DNA of 42,393 nt from Pseudolabrys sp. (lineage in GTDB: Bacteria > Pseudomonadota > Alphaproteobacteria > Rhizobiales > Xanthobacteraceae), in the NCBI GenBank assembly GCA_022843325.1, contig JALHNV010000025.1, positions 1-42,393 of the forward strand, written 5' to 3'. The notes beneath the pieces are model-generated. The model worked only from the letters and a program-made list of their open reading frames with translations. It ran no database searches and was not told where the DNA came from. Below are positions 1 through 13,297 of this stretch, piece by piece; within the stretch, counting starts at the first letter, position 1; every line of letters starts with the position of its first letter. The position numbers and the translations under genes were made by a program.

Positions 1-1931
<1,931 letters not shown>

Positions 1932-1978
1932 GTCCAAATCTCACGGCTTCAGCATAACGTCTCTGCCGTTTTTCCACT

Positions 1979-2065
1979 GTCATGCCCGGCCTTGTGCCGG
2001 GCATCCCGCTTCGGAGGGCATTGCGCATGCCCAAGCGGGATGGCCGGGACAAGCCCGGCCATGAC
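1979..2065. repeat. 87-bp intergenic inverted-repeat element, copy 1
   Basis: Two arms of about 29 bases (1979-2007 and 2037-2065) are inverted copies with roughly 25 of 29 positions matching. The arms begin GTCATG(C/G)CCGG and are joined by a short variable core that itself carries CCCGCTT/AAGCGGG. The element fills most of the infB-rbfA gap. A second element of exactly the same length and arm sequence lies at 11841-11927. Such 'atgcccgg..ttgt..ccgggcatcc' palindromes are common between genes in Bradyrhizobium-like genomes. As RNA it would fold into a long hairpin. Confidence 0.8.
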
Positions 2066-2085
2066 CCATGAAATTGTTGGACCCC

Positions 2086-2508
2086 ATGCCACGCAAAAAA
2101 TCACACCGCGACAGCGGCTCGCCCGGCGGCTCGCAACGGCAGCTGCGCGTCGGCGAACTGGTGCGCCACGCCATCGCCGAGCTGCTGGTGCGCGGCGAAG
2201 TGCATGACCCGGTGATCGAGGGCCATCTCATCACGGTGCCGGAAGTACGCATGAGCCCCGATCTGCGGCTCGCCACCGTCTACATCATGCCGCTGGCCGG
2301 CCGCGACGCCGATGAGGTGGTCGAGGCGTTCGAGCGCAACAAGAAATTCCTGCGCGGCGAAGTCGCGCACAGCATCAACCTCAAATTCGCGCCCGATCTG
2401 CGGTTCCGCATCGACGACCGCTTCGAGGAGGCCGAGCGCATCGACAGACTGCTGCGCTCGCCGGAAGTGAAGCGCGACCTGCAAAAAGACGAGAGCGGCG
2501 ATGAATAA
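2086..2508 (+). CDS. rbfA: 30S ribosome-binding factor A
   Basis: RbfA is a KH-like protein that binds the immature 30S subunit and helps 16S rRNA 5'-end maturation. The 140-residue product carries the family core: the amino-terminal [13 protein letters not shown] helix, [18 protein letters not shown] strand-loop, and [12 protein letters not shown] near the C-terminus. I chose ATG 2086 (MPRKKS..) rather than the in-frame ATG 2068. The earlier codon abuts the inverted-repeat element, and the MPR.. start with a basic tail looks like related rhizobial proteins; 2068 cannot be excluded. It follows infB and overlaps truB by 8 bases, which suggests translational coupling. Confidence 0.95.
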   Translation: MPRKKSHRDSGSPGGSQRQLRVGELVRHAIAELLVRGEVHDPVIEGHLITVPEVRMSPDLRLATVYIMPLAGRDADEVVEAFERNKKFLRGEVAHSINLKFAPDLRFRIDDRFEEAERIDRLLRSPEVKRDLQKDESGDE

Positions 2509-3604
2509 GTTTCTTGAGACCATGGCCGCTCCGGTCGAGCTGGAAGCTGCGACTGAAACGTCTTTCAATGTCCAGCCCGAGCGGGAAGCCGGGATTCCGG
2601 AAGCCGGCCAGCCGTCTCCCCCTCAAGGGGGGAGGGAGAGAAAAAAGCAATTCAAGCGCGACAAACGCGACGTCCACGGCTGGGTGGTTCTCGACAAGCC
2701 GGTCGGCATGACCTCGACCCATGCCGTCAGCGTCATCAAGCGCCTGTTCACCGCCCGCCGCGCCGGCCACGCCGGCACGCTCGATCCGCTGGCCTCCGGC
2801 TGCCTGCCGATCGCCTTGGGCGAGGCGACGAAAACCGTCCCCTTTGTCATGGATGGCCGCAAACTGTACCGATTTACCGTCTGCTGGGGCGAGGAGCGGG
2901 ACACCGACGACACCGAAGGCCGGGTCATCGAATCCAGCCCCGAGCGGCCGTCCGCCGAGGCGATCCGGGCGCTGTTACCGGGGTACATCGGCTCCATCCA
3001 GCAGGTGCCGCCCCGCTATTCCGCCATCAAAATCGAGGGTGAGCGGGCCTACGACCTCGCCCGCGACGGCCAGGTCGTCGAGCTCGCCGCCAGAACGGTC
3101 GATATCGGCCGTCTGGAGCTGGTGGAGACGCCGGACGCCGACCATGCGGTGCTGGAGGCCGAATGCGGCAAGGGCACCTACGTCCGCTCGCTGGCCCGGG
3201 ATCTGGGCCGGGCGCTGGGCTGTTTCGGCCATGTCAGCGCCCTGCGCCGGGTCTCGGTTGGGCCATTTACCGAAGAAACCATGATTCCACTGGAAGATTT
3301 GGAGGCCCTGTGCCATAGAGCCGCTGCCGGCGAGGCGAGCCTCGCCGACGCGCTCATGCCCGTTGAGACCGCGCTGGACGACATCCCGGCGCTGGCCATC
3401 AGTCGGGCGGATGCGGCGAGGCTGACGAGAGGCCAAGCCGTTTTGTTGCGCGGACGGGACGCACCCAATTTCAGTGGGCCAGTCTATGTGACGGTTTCGG
3501 GTCAGCTTCTGGCCCTTGCCGACCTGGACCACGGAGACATCGTCCCCAAGCGCGTATTTAACCTGGTCGGCCTGCTGGGCAGAGCCGCACCGAAGAAAGG
3601 ATGA
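2501..3604 (+). CDS. truB: tRNA pseudouridine(55) synthase TruB
   Basis: TruB isomerises U55 to pseudouridine in the T-loop of tRNAs. The 367-residue product has the catalytic [12 protein letters not shown] motif (Asp nucleophile), the [13 protein letters not shown] strand, [21 protein letters not shown], and [12 protein letters not shown], followed by the C-terminal PUA-like part. The start overlaps the rbfA stop (ATGAATAA). The first about 50 residues are a low-complexity, charged leader before [16 protein letters not shown], where the enzyme proper begins. Part of that leader (2616-2634) is encoded by a CTCCCCC/GGGGGAG hairpin like intergenic repeats elsewhere in the window. The gap to rpsO is three bases. 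Confidence 0.96.
   Translation: MNKFLETMAAPVELEAATETSFNVQPEREAGIPEAGQPSPPQGGRERKKQFKRDKRDVHGWVVLDKPVGMTSTHAVSVIKRLFTARRAGHAGTLDPLASGCLPIALGEATKTVPFVMDGRKLYRFTVCWGEERDTDDTEGRVIESSPERPSAEAIRALLPGYIGSIQQVPPRYSAIKIEGERAYDLARDGQVVELAARTVDIGRLELVETPDADHAVLEAECGKGTYVRSLARDLGRALGCFGHVSALRRVSVGPFTEETMIPLEDLEALCHRAAAGEASLADALMPVETALDDIPALAISRADAARLTRGQAVLLRGRDAPNFSGPVYVTVSGQLLALADLDHGDIVPKRVFNLVGLLGRAAPKKG
2616..2634. repeat. CTCCCCC/GGGGGAG hairpin inside the truB leader
   Basis: Seven-base arms (2616-2622 and 2628-2634) surround a TCAAG loop, followed by GGAGAG. The layout matches the intergenic hairpins at 10970-10988 and 26936-26960, but here it is read as protein (about PSPPQGGR) in the non-conserved N-terminal extension of TruB. 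The likeness may be descent from the same repeat family or simply purine/pyrimidine-rich low complexity. Confidence 0.5.
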
Positions 3605-3607
3605 CCG

Positions 3608-3877
3608 ATGTCGGTAACGGCAAGCCGCAAGGCTGAAGTGATCAAGACCTACGCCACCAAGTCCGGTGATACCGGTTCGCCCGAAGTGCAGATCGCGATC
3701 CTGTCCGAGCGCATCAATAACCTGACCGAGCATTTCCGGACCCACGGCAAGGACAACCATTCCCGCCGCGGCCTGCTCAAGATGGTCAGCCAGCGCCGTA
3801 CGCTGCTCGACTATCTGCGGCGCACCAACGAAGCCAGCTACAAGTCGTTGATTGAGAAGCTCGGCATCCGCCGATAA
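3608..3877 (+). CDS. rpsO: 30S ribosomal protein S15
   Basis: S15 is a primary 16S rRNA-binding protein of the central domain of the 30S subunit. The product has 89 residues, exactly the usual length, with the conserved [22 protein letters not shown] helix region, then the [16 protein letters not shown] rRNA-binding loop and LLDYLRR. The start ATG follows AAAGGA, which overlaps the end of truB. It precedes pnp, the classic rpsO-pnp pair. The 272-base gap to pnp holds a GC-rich stem-loop but no other gene. Confidence 0.98.
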   Translation: MSVTASRKAEVIKTYATKSGDTGSPEVQIAILSERINNLTEHFRTHGKDNHSRRGLLKMVSQRRTLLDYLRRTNEASYKSLIEKLGIRR

Positions 3878-3886
3878 TTTTGTGCC

Positions 3887-3920
3887 GCGCGCGGCGGAAT
3901 TCGCCTGCTGCGCGCGTTTT
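3887..3920 (+). terminator. GC-rich stem-loop after rpsO
   Basis: Arms GCGCGCGGCGG (3887-3897) and CCTGCTGCGCGC (3904-3915) pair over 11 positions with two G-U wobbles and are followed by GTTTT. It could be a weak terminator or the processing and stability hairpin often found between rpsO and pnp. The run of T is short, so full termination is doubtful. Confidence 0.4.
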
Positions 3921-4149
3921 GTGAAGCGACTGCGTTTGACGCATTCGCTGTGCGACCGGCGGCGATAGGCGCTGCCGGCGACAAGCAAGAGCCGACAAGG
4001 TTCGCCTCTTGCGAGGCAAGGTTCGAACGCCATGGCAGGATCGCCGGCCGCTGTACGCTTCCCGCATTGCGCGGGCCGCGCGTGACAGCGTCTCGCCGTC
4101 TTGCTCATGGCTTTCGGCGCGTTGCCTGAAAACATGAGAGAGAAACGCA

Positions 4150-6303
4150 ATGTTCGATATGCATCGAGTTGAACTCGATTGGGGCGGGCGCAAGCTCGTC
4201 CTGGAGACCGGCCGCATCGCGCGGCAGGCCGACGGCGCCGTGCTCGCCACCTACGGCGAAACCACCGTGCTCGCCACCGCCGTCGCCGCCAAGCAGCCGC
4301 GCGAAGGCGTCGACTTCCTGCCGCTGACCGTGGACTACCAGGAAAAATATTACGCCGCCGGCCGCATTCCGGGCGGCTATTTCAAGCGCGAAGGCCGTCC
4401 GACCGAAAAGGAAACGCTGGTTTCCCGCCTGATCGACCGCCCGATCCGTCCGCTGTTCGCCGATGGCTGGCGCTGCGAGACGCAGGTGATCGTCACCACG
4501 CTGTCGCACGATCTCGAGAACGATCCGGACATCCTGGCGCTGGTCGCGGCCTCCGCCGCGCTGACGCTGTCGGGGGCGCCGTTCATGGGCCCGATCGGCG
4601 CCGCGCGCGTCGGCTTCGTCAATAACGAATACGTGCTGAACCCGACCATCGACGAAATGACCGAGAGCCAGCTGGACCTCGTCGTCGCCGGCACCGCCGA
4701 CGCCGTGCTGATGGTCGAGTCGGAAGCCAAGGAACTCAACGAAGACGTCATGCTCGGCGCCGTGATGTTCGGCCACCGGCATTTCCAGCCGGTGATCGAG
4801 GCGATCATCAAGCTGGCGGAAAAGGCGGCGAAGGAACCGCGCGAGCTGACGACGGTCGACAATACCGAGCTCGAAAAGGAAATCCTGGCGCTGGCCGAGA
4901 AGGACCTGCGCGCAGCCTATTCCATCCCGCTGAAGATGGAACGCCAGGCCGCGGTTGCCGCGGTGAAGAAGGCCGTCATGGCGAACTTCTTCCCGGAAGG
5001 TGCCGAGCCGAAATACGACAAGCTCCGCGTCGGCGCTGTGTTCAAGGAGCTCGAAGGCAAGATCGTCCGCTGGAACGTCCTCGACACCAGCAAGCGCATC
5101 GACGGCCGCGATCTCTCGACCGTGCGCAGCATCGTCACCGAAGTCGGCCTGCTGCCCCGCACCCACGGTTCGGCGCTGTTCACCCGCGGCGAAACCCAGG
5201 CGCTGGTTGTTGCCACGCTCGGCACCGGCGAGGACGAGCAGTGGATCGACGCGCTGCAGGGCTCCTACAAGGAGTCGTTCCTGCTGCACTACAACTTCCC
5301 CCCCTACTCGGTCGGTGAGACCGGCCGCATGGGCGGCACCAAGCGGCGCGAGATCGGCCACGGCAAGCTGGCCTGGCGCGCACTGCACCCGCTGCTGCCG
5401 AAGGCGGACGAATTCCCCTACACCATCCGTCTGGTGTCGGAGATCACCGAGTCGAACGGTTCGTCGTCAATGGCCTCCGTCTGCGGCGGTTCGCTGGCGC
5501 TGATGGATGCCGGCGTGCCGATCAAGCGTCCGGCGGCGGGCATCGCCATGGGCCTGATCCTCGAAGACAAGCGCTTCGCGGTTCTGTCCGACATCCTCGG
5601 CGACGAGGATCATCTCGGCGACATGGACTTCAAGGTCGCCGGCACCGATCAGGGCATCACATCGCTGCAGATGGATATCAAGATCGCCGGCATCACCGAG
5701 GAGATCATGAAGGTCGCGCTCGGTCAGGCCAAGGAAGGCCGCCTGCACATCCTCGGCGAAATGGGCAAGGCCCTGACTTCGGCCCGCGCCGAGATCGGCG
5801 AGCACGCGCCGCGCATCGAGATGTTCAAAATCCCCACCGACAAGATCCGTGAAGTGATCGGCACCGGCGGCAAGGTGATCCGCGAGATCGTCGAGAAGAC
5901 CGGCGCCAAGATCAACATCGAGGACGACGGTTCGGTGAAGGTGGCCTCGGCCGACGGCGAGTCGATCAAGGCGGCGATCAACTGGATCAAGTCGATCGCG
6001 TCCGATCCGGAGCCGGGCAAGATCTATGACGGCACCGTGGTCAAGACCATGGACTTCGGCGCCTTCGTCAACTTCTTCGGCGCCAAGGACGGCCTCGTGC
6101 ACATCAGCCAGCTGGCTGCGGCGCGCGTCAACAAGGTCACCGACGTCGTCAAGGAAGGCGACAAGGTCAAGGTCAAGCTGTTGGGCGTCGACGAGCGCGG
6201 CAAGGTACGCCTGTCGATGAAAGCGGTCGATCAGACCACCGGCGAAGATCTCGAGGCCAAGCAGGCCAGCGAACAGCAGCCCGCCAGCGGCGCGGCGGAA
6301 TAA
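4150..6303 (+). CDS. pnp: Polyribonucleotide nucleotidyltransferase (PNPase)
   Basis: PNPase degrades RNA 3'-to-5' by phosphorolysis and can also add tails; it is a trimeric degradosome component. The 717-residue product is full length. First comes an RNase PH domain (about 10-140, with [14 protein letters not shown] and [12 protein letters not shown]), then the helical linker. The second RNase PH domain (about 310-540) holds [14 protein letters not shown] and the [21 protein letters not shown] loop. Then come the KH domain with [11 protein letters not shown] and an S1 domain ([18 protein letters not shown] ... GLVHISQ). GAGAGAAACGC precedes the ATG. A strong intrinsic terminator follows. In enterobacteria PNPase represses its own mRNA through the leader; the long leader here would allow that, but no specific site was recognised. 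Confidence 0.98.
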   Translation: MFDMHRVELDWGGRKLVLETGRIARQADGAVLATYGETTVLATAVAAKQPREGVDFLPLTVDYQEKYYAAGRIPGGYFKREGRPTEKETLVSRLIDRPIRPLFADGWRCETQVIVTTLSHDLENDPDILALVAASAALTLSGAPFMGPIGAARVGFVNNEYVLNPTIDEMTESQLDLVVAGTADAVLMVESEAKELNEDVMLGAVMFGHRHFQPVIEAIIKLAEKAAKEPRELTTVDNTELEKEILALAEKDLRAAYSIPLKMERQAAVAAVKKAVMANFFPEGAEPKYDKLRVGAVFKELEGKIVRWNVLDTSKRIDGRDLSTVRSIVTEVGLLPRTHGSALFTRGETQALVVATLGTGEDEQWIDALQGSYKESFLLHYNFPPYSVGETGRMGGTKRREIGHGKLAWRALHPLLPKADEFPYTIRLVSEITESNGSSSMASVCGGSLALMDAGVPIKRPAAGIAMGLILEDKRFAVLSDILGDEDHLGDMDFKVAGTDQGITSLQMDIKIAGITEEIMKVALGQAKEGRLHILGEMGKALTSARAEIGEHAPRIEMFKIPTDKIREVIGTGGKVIREIVEKTGAKINIEDDGSVKVASADGESIKAAINWIKSIASDPEPGKIYDGTVVKTMDFGAFVNFFGAKDGLVHISQLAAARVNKVTDVVKEGDKVKVKLLGVDERGKVRLSMKAVDQTTGEDLEAKQASEQQPASGAAE

Positions 6304-6323
6304 GCGTCCCCGCAGCAAATCGA

Positions 6324-6354
6324 AAGGGCGGCCGTCATGGCCGCCCTTTTTTTT
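6324..6354 (+). terminator. Rho-independent terminator of pnp operon
   Basis: AAGGGCGGCC (6324-6333) pairs with GGCCGCCCTT around a GTCAT loop and runs into eight T residues. This is a textbook intrinsic terminator 20 bases after the pnp stop, closing the infB-pnp operon. Confidence 0.92.
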
Positions 6355-6419
6355 ATGGGTGAAAACCTGGTGCGCGAATTGGTGGTATTGAACGTCCATA
6401 AACAAACCGAGGAAACGCC

Positions 6420-6743
6420 ATGCTGGTCGAACATCGCACCTATACCTGCCGCCCCGGCACCATCCGCAAGCAACTGGCGTTCTACGAAAAGAACGGCTTC
6501 GCGATCCAGAAGAAGCACCTTGGCGAGCCGTTCGGCTACTTCACCCACGAGACCGGCGATGTGAACGCTTACATCCACATGTGGGCCTATGAGGACGTCA
6601 ATGACCGCGCCACGCGGCGCGCGGCGCTTGCAAAGGACCCGGAATGGCAGAAGTATCTCGAAGAGAACGGCGCTTGCGGCTACCTGGTCAAGCAGGAGAG
6701 CCGGCTGTTGAATGCGGTGCCTTTCGTAAAGATCAAGCGCTGA
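6420..6743 (+). CDS. NIPSNAP family protein
   Basis: This is a 107-residue protein of the NIPSNAP family, a ferredoxin-like dimeric alpha/beta-barrel fold whose bacterial members have no settled biochemical role. It starts EHRTYTCRPGTI and has the GYFTHETGDVNAYIHMWAYED core with conserved His and Trp, then a helical stretch RATRRAALAKDPEWQKYL, all typical of the family. Length and start (GAGGAAACGCC before ATG) fit a complete single-domain member. It stands alone between the pnp terminator and the superoxide dismutase gene. No catalytic activity should be assumed from the fold. Confidence 0.8.
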   Translation: MLVEHRTYTCRPGTIRKQLAFYEKNGFAIQKKHLGEPFGYFTHETGDVNAYIHMWAYEDVNDRATRRAALAKDPEWQKYLEENGACGYLVKQESRLLNAVPFVKIKR

Positions 6744-6895
6744 CCGTTCGGACACGCACGCGCCCCTGCGACCCTCGGTGGCATTAGGTTACCACTGTGC
6801 GCTTCCGCCGCACGACGAATGCAATTCCGGTGCAACCGCGCGCCGGGTCGGCGCGTAGTTGCTAAACTGCCCGTCATCCCCCGAGGAGGAACCCC

Positions 6896-7630
6896 ATGTC
6901 ATTGTTGTCCCGCCGTCATATCATGATGGCCGCCACCGGCCTTGCGGCCGCCGTCGTCGCACCGCGTCTTGTGTTCGCGCAGGCCGCCGCGCCGGCCCCG
7001 GCCGGTCCATTCAAACTGCCCGCGCTCGGTTATCCGTTCGCGGCGCTGGAGCCGCACATCGACGCCAAGACGATGGAATTGCATCATGGCCGGCACCACC
7101 AGTCGTTCATCACCAACCTGAACAACCTCGCCAAGGACAACCCGAAGATCGCGGAAATGTCCGTGCCTGACGTGCTCGGCAAGCTCAACGATCTGCCGGA
7201 CGCGGTCCGCACCGCGGTGCGCAACAATCTCGGCGGTCATGCCAACCACACGATGTTCTGGCAGGTGATGGGTCCGAACGGCGGCAAGCCGTCCGGCGAG
7301 GTGCTGGCCGCGATCGATCGCGATCTCGGCGGCATGGAAAAATTCCAGACCGATTTCAATGCCGCCGGCGGCCGCGTCTTCGGCTCCGGCTGGGTGTTCG
7401 TCACGGTGGCCAAGGACGGCAAGCTCGCCATCGAGAGCCGGCCAAACCAGGACAATCCCATGATGGACGGCAAGCGCGCCTTGCTCGGCAACGACGTCTG
7501 GGAGCACGCCTATTATCTCAACTACCAGAACCGCCGGCCGGATTACCTGAAGGCGTGGTGGAATACCGTGAACTGGACCAAGGTCGGCGAACGCTACGCC
7601 GCCGCCAAGGCCGGCAAACTGGACGTCTGA
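6896..7630 (+). CDS. Superoxide dismutase, Mn/Fe family, Tat-exported
   Basis: This enzyme dismutates superoxide to hydrogen peroxide and oxygen. The 244-residue protein begins with a twin-arginine signal (SRRHIMMAATGLAAAVVA ... AQAA), so it should be folded with metal in the cytoplasm and exported to the periplasm. The mature enzyme shows LEPHIDAKTMELHHGRHH (metal ligand His63), GHANHTMFW, and the signature DVWEHAYYLNYQ. NQDNP in the C-terminal domain is the Mn-type (sodA-like) rather than Fe-type residue pattern, although cambialistic metal use is possible. GAGGAGGAACCCC gives a strong ribosome-binding site. It converges on oxyR with a shared hairpin between them. Its peroxide product is the substrate of the KatG encoded nearby. 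Confidence 0.93.
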   Translation: MSLLSRRHIMMAATGLAAAVVAPRLVFAQAAAPAPAGPFKLPALGYPFAALEPHIDAKTMELHHGRHHQSFITNLNNLAKDNPKIAEMSVPDVLGKLNDLPDAVRTAVRNNLGGHANHTMFWQVMGPNGGKPSGEVLAAIDRDLGGMEKFQTDFNAAGGRVFGSGWVFVTVAKDGKLAIESRPNQDNPMMDGKRALLGNDVWEHAYYLNYQNRRPDYLKAWWNTVNWTKVGERYAAAKAGKLDV

Positions 7631-7641
7631 TCCGCCATCAT

Positions 7642-7676
7642 CCGTGCATCGCGCCGCCCGGCGGCGTGATGCACGG
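7642..7676. terminator. Bidirectional hairpin between sod and oxyR
   Basis: Fifteen-base arms CCGTGCATCGCGCCG (7642-7656) and CGGCGTGATGCACGG (7662-7676) match at 14 positions around a five-base loop. It sits exactly between two convergent stop codons, which suggests a two-way transcript end. No long T tract follows on either strand, so it may act as a roadblock or 3'-end stabiliser rather than a full intrinsic terminator. Confidence 0.55.
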
Positions 7677-7677
7677 C

Positions 7678-8574
7678 TTACTTATACTGCTTCAGAACCT
7701 CTCCCAGGGCCGCGAAATCGCGGCCTCGCGGCGAGGTGCGCCGCCAGACCAGGCCGATGCTGCGGCCCGGCTGCGGGTCGTTGAAGCGCAGCAGTTTCAC
7801 GCGGTCGTCGCGCGCCTCGGTGTCCGCCGCGACCTGCGGCAGCAGCGTCACGCCATAGCCGTTCGCCACCATCTGCATCACCGTAGCCAGCGACGTCGCG
7901 CCGAGGCTCGCCGCCGCATCGCGCCTTAACGCGACAAGTTTTGGCGCCGCGCAGAAAGCCAGGGTCTGGTCGCGCAGGCAGTGGCCCTCTTCCAGCAGGA
8001 TCAGCCGGCGCTGGTCGACATCTTCCAGATCGACCCGGCCGTCCGGCGGCAGCGTGTCGCCGGCGGGTACGGCCAGCAGAAACCTGTCCTCGAACAAGGT
8101 CAGCGTCTCGACATCGGCGGCATCGGCCGGCAGCGCCAGCATCACCGCGTCGAGCCCGCCCGCGGCCAGTTCGTCGAGCAGCATTTTGGTCTGGGTCTCG
8201 CGCACTTCCAGCCGCAGCAATGGATACTGCTGTTGCAGGCGCGGCAGCACGCGCGGCAGAATGTAGGGCGCAAGCGTCGGGATCATGCCGAGCTTGAGCG
8301 GGCCGCTGAGCAGATCGCGGTGGCGGGCGAAATCGACCAGATCGCGGGTGGCGATCAGAATTTGTTCGGCCCGCTGCACCACCTCGCGCCCGGTATCGGT
8401 CAGCGTGATATCGCCCGGCCGCCGCTCGACCAGCTCGGCGCCGATTTCGCGCTCCAGCTCGCGCACCTGCATCGACAGGGCCGGCTGGGTCACGGAGCAT
8501 TCCTCGGCGGCGCGGCCGAAATGGCGGTGGCGCGCCAGCGCCGTCAGGTAGCGCAACTGCCGCAAGGTAATCAT
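7678..8574 (-). CDS. oxyR: Hydrogen peroxide-sensing LysR-family regulator OxyR
   Basis: OxyR is a LysR-type activator switched on when peroxide oxidises two cysteines to a disulfide. The 298-residue protein has the N-terminal winged HTH (LRQLRYLTALARHRHFGRAAEE ... VTQPALSMQVRELE) and a LysR effector domain. In EEGHCLRDQTLAFC the two redox cysteines fall at Cys199 and Cys208, the same numbers as in E. coli OxyR, so sensing by the known mechanism is expected. It is transcribed divergently from katG with about 120 AT-rich bases between the starts, the usual OxyR-controlled arrangement. It faces the superoxide dismutase gene tail to tail. Confidence 0.95.
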   Translation of the reverse strand: MITLRQLRYLTALARHRHFGRAAEECSVTQPALSMQVRELEREIGAELVERRPGDITLTDTGREVVQRAEQILIATRDLVDFARHRDLLSGPLKLGMIPTLAPYILPRVLPRLQQQYPLLRLEVRETQTKMLLDELAAGGLDAVMLALPADAADVETLTLFEDRFLLAVPAGDTLPPDGRVDLEDVDQRRLILLEEGHCLRDQTLAFCAAPKLVALRRDAAASLGATSLATVMQMVANGYGVTLLPQVAADTEARDDRVKLLRFNDPQPGRSIGLVWRRTSPRGRDFAALGEVLKQYK

Positions 8575-8606
8575 ACCGATTAGTTATTCTTATTAGGGAG
8601 ACGATG

Positions 8607-10904
<2,298 letters not shown>

Positions 10905-10931
10905 GCCAGACCCTCATCGCGAAGAATGAAG

Positions 10932-10963
10932 AACGGCCGGGGATTTCCCCGGCCGTTTTTTTT
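10932..10963 (+). terminator. Rho-independent terminator of katG
   Basis: AACGGCCGGGG pairs with CCCCGGCCGTT around an ATTT loop and continues into a run of eight T residues. It lies 27 bases after the katG stop codon. Confidence 0.93.
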
Positions 10964-10969
10964 CTTATT

Positions 10970-10988
10970 CCTCCCCTGAAAGGGGAGG
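10970..10988. repeat. CCTCCCC-TGAAA-GGGGAGG hairpin repeat
   Basis: Perfect seven-base arms (10970-10976 and 10982-10988) surround a TGAAA loop, placed between the katG terminator and the fabI stop. The same hairpin with longer arms is at 26936-26960, and a related one is inside truB. On the minus strand it follows the fabI stop and a T-rich stretch (from the A-run at about 10992-10997), and could help end fabA-fabB-fabI transcription. Confidence 0.6.
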
Positions 10989-10998
10989 GATAAAAAAG

Positions 10999-11820
10999 CT
11001 ACGTCCCGCCCTCGACCGCGCCCTGCGCGTCCCTGAGCGCATCCGGCTGCGGCATGGCGATGACGTTGTAGCCTGAGTCGACGAAATGGATTTCGCCGGT
11101 CACGCCGGTCGACAAATCCGAGCAGAGATAAAGCCCCGCGCCGCCGAGTTCTTCCAGCGTCACGCCGCGGCCGAGCGGCGAGTATTTTTGCTGGAAGGCG
11201 AACATGTAGCGCGCATCGCCGATGCCGGCGCCGGCCAGCGTCCGGATCGGCCCGGCCGAGATCGCGTTGACGCGAATCCTCTGATGGCCGAAGTCGACGG
11301 CGAGATAGCGCACCGAGGATTCCAGCGCCGCCTTCGCCAGACCCATGACGTTGTAATTCGGCATGGCGCGGTCGCCGCCATTATACGTGAGCGTGAGCAG
11401 CGAGCCGCCATTGGGCATCAGCTCCGCCGCGCGCTTGGCGCTCTCGGCAAAGGAGAAGCAGGAGATCACCATGGTGCGGACGAAATTTTCGCGCGTGTTG
11501 TCGGCGAAGCGGCCCTTCAGCTCGTTCTTGTCGGAAAAGCCGACCGCGTGAACGAAGAAGTCGATGGTGCCCCACTTATCCTTGAGCGTCTGCCAGAGCT
11601 TGTCGACCGAGGCGATATCCTCGACGTCACACGGGATGACGAGGTCCGACCCGGTCTGCTCGGCCAGCGGCTTGACGCGCTTGAGCAGCGCGTCGCCCTG
11701 ATAGGTGTAGGCGATCTGCGCACCGTGCTGGTGCAGCATCTTCGCGATCCCCCAGGCGATCGAGTGGTCGTTGGCGACCCCCATGATCAGCCCGCGTTTG
11801 CCTTCCATCAATCCCGGCAT
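10999..11820 (-). CDS. fabI: Enoyl-[acyl-carrier-protein] reductase (NADH)
   Basis: FabI performs the last reduction of each fatty-acid elongation cycle and is the triclosan target class of enoyl-ACP reductase. The 273-residue short-chain dehydrogenase-type protein has the FabI-specific nucleotide site GLIMGVANDHSIAWGIA, then HAVGF, and the catalytic tyrosines and lysine at Tyr146, Tyr156 and Lys163 (NYNVMGLAK), the same numbers as E. coli FabI. AISAGPIRTLA follows. The start ATG 11820 has GAGGACGGGGACC upstream. It is the last gene of fabA-fabB-fabI; the 87-bp inverted-repeat element separates it from fabB, so it may also have its own transcript. Confidence 0.96.
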   Translation of the reverse strand: MPGLMEGKRGLIMGVANDHSIAWGIAKMLHQHGAQIAYTYQGDALLKRVKPLAEQTGSDLVIPCDVEDIASVDKLWQTLKDKWGTIDFFVHAVGFSDKNELKGRFADNTRENFVRTMVISCFSFAESAKRAAELMPNGGSLLTLTYNGGDRAMPNYNVMGLAKAALESSVRYLAVDFGHQRIRVNAISAGPIRTLAGAGIGDARYMFAFQQKYSPLGRGVTLEELGGAGLYLCSDLSTGVTGEIHFVDSGYNVIAMPQPDALRDAQGAVEGGT

Positions 11821-11840
11821 TGGTCCCCGTCCTCTCGGCC

Positions 11841-11927
11841 GTCATGCCCGGGCTTGTCCCGGGCATCCACGACTTACTTCTTTCAATGTCTCAAGACGTG
11901 GATGGCCGGGACAAGCCCGGCCATGAC
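11841..11927. repeat. 87-bp intergenic inverted-repeat element, copy 2
   Basis: Arms of about 30 bases (11841-11870 and 11898-11927) are inverted copies with only two mismatches, beginning GTCATG(C/G)CCGGG and ending CATCCAC. The core between arms differs from copy 1 (1979-2065), but total length and arm sequence are the same. It lies between fabB and fabI in the same transcription direction, so the RNA hairpin would sit inside the operon transcript. Confidence 0.82.
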
Positions 11928-11960
11928 ATCGTCAATTTCACATTCAGTTCCGCGCAGCCA

Positions 11961-13181
11961 TCACGCATCCACGTGCTTGAACACCAGGGTCCCGTTAGTG
12001 CCGCCAAAGCCAAACGAGTTCGACATCGCGGCGCCAATCTGCACATTGTCCTTGCGCTCGCGCAGGATCGGCATATCGGCGAAGGCGGGATCGAGTTCGG
12101 TGATGTTCGCGCTCTCGGCCATGAAGCCGTTCTGCATCATCAGCAGCGTGTAGATCGCCTCCTGAACGCCGGCTGCGCCGAGCGAGTGGCCGGTGAGCGA
12201 CTTGGTGCCGGAGATCGCCGGGCACTTGTCACCGAACACGGCGCGGATGCCTTCGATTTCCTTGGCGTCGCCGACCGGCGTCGCGGTGGCGTGCGGATTG
12301 ATGTAGTCGATCGGCACCTTGCAGGTTTCGAGTGCGAGTTTCATGCAGCGCTGCGCGCCTTCGCCCGACGGCGCCACCATGTCGTAGCCATCGGAGGTCG
12401 CGCCGTAGCCCGCGACTTCGGCATAGATCTTCGCGCCGCGCGCCTTGGCGTGCTCCAGCTCCTCAAGCACCAGCACGCCGGCGCCGCCGGCAATGACGAA
12501 GCCGTCGCGGCTGACATCATAAGCGCGCGAGGCGGTGGCCGGCGTGTCGTTGTACTTCGACGACATCGCGCCCATGGCGTCGAACAGGTTCGACATGGTC
12601 CAGCTCAGATCTTCCGAGCCGCCGGCGAACACCATGTCCTGTTTGCCCCACTGGATCATTTCCGCGGCGTTGCCGACGCAATGCGCCGACGTCGCGCAGG
12701 CCGACGAAATCGTATAGTTGACGCCCTTGATCTTGAACCAGGTGGCGAGCGTCGCCGACGGGCTCGACGACATCGCCTTCGGCACGGCGAAAGGGCCGAT
12801 GCGTTTGGGCGAACCGTTCTTGCGCGTGATATCGGCGGCCTCGACGATCGTCTCGGTCGACGGGCCGCCGGCGCCCATGATGATGCCGGTGCGCGGATTG
12901 ACGATGTCGTTTTCCTCGACGCCGGAATCGCGGATCGCCTGGTCCATCGCGACATGATTCCAGGCCGAGGCCTGGCTGAGGAAGCGCATGGCGCGGCGGT
13001 CGACCATGCCCGACGGATCGAGCGTCGGCTTGCCGTAGACCTGGCACTTGAAGCCATGCTCGGCGAATTCGGGGGCGAAGGTGATGCCGGACTTGGCCTC
13101 GCGCAGGCTGGCGAGAACTTCCTGCGTATTGTTGCCGATGGATGAGACGATCCCCATCCCGGTGACGACGACTCGTCTCAT
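11961..13181 (-). CDS. fabB: 3-oxoacyl-ACP synthase I (FabB)
   Basis: FabB condenses malonyl-ACP with acyl-ACP and is needed to elongate cis-3-decenoyl-ACP, the branch point to unsaturated fatty acids. The 406-residue thiolase-fold protein shows the nucleophile in [10 protein letters not shown], the first catalytic His in [11 protein letters not shown], and [14 protein letters not shown] with the conserved Lys and second His. The C-terminal [10 protein letters not shown] loop is also present. I use ATG 13181 (MRRVVVTG) with GAGG ten bases upstream; a TTG two codons earlier is the alternative. It lies between fabA and fabI, supporting FabB rather than FabF identity. Confidence 0.94.
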   Translation of the reverse strand: MRRVVVTGMGIVSSIGNNTQEVLASLREAKSGITFAPEFAEHGFKCQVYGKPTLDPSGMVDRRAMRFLSQASAWNHVAMDQAIRDSGVEENDIVNPRTGIIMGAGGPSTETIVEAADITRKNGSPKRIGPFAVPKAMSSSPSATLATWFKIKGVNYTISSACATSAHCVGNAAEMIQWGKQDMVFAGGSEDLSWTMSNLFDAMGAMSSKYNDTPATASRAYDVSRDGFVIAGGAGVLVLEELEHAKARGAKIYAEVAGYGATSDGYDMVAPSGEGAQRCMKLALETCKVPIDYINPHATATPVGDAKEIEGIRAVFGDKCPAISGTKSLTGHSLGAAGVQEAIYTLLMMQNGFMAESANITELDPAFADMPILRERKDNVQIGAAMSNSFGFGGTNGTLVFKHVDA

Positions 13182-13297
13182 GGCCAAATTTCCTCACTCA
13201 AGCCGCGGGATTGTCGATAACTGGGGCACATTTGGCCCGCCCGAGGCAACCGCGCAAGGGCAAACAGCCCAGAGTTCAGCCGGGGCCGTTCCGGCGC

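Noticed and set aside
1979..2065. First reading of the 87-bp element as an infB terminator
   Set aside because: There is no T run after the hairpin, and a second identical-length copy elsewhere shows it is a dispersed repeat.
3878..4149. Small gene between rpsO and pnp
   Set aside because: Short frames there have no ribosome-binding site or recognisable sequence; the stretch fits a pnp leader.
11160..11411. Several 60-130 codon frames inside fabI and fabB in other frames
   Set aside because: They lack ribosome-binding sites and motifs and lie wholly inside established genes.
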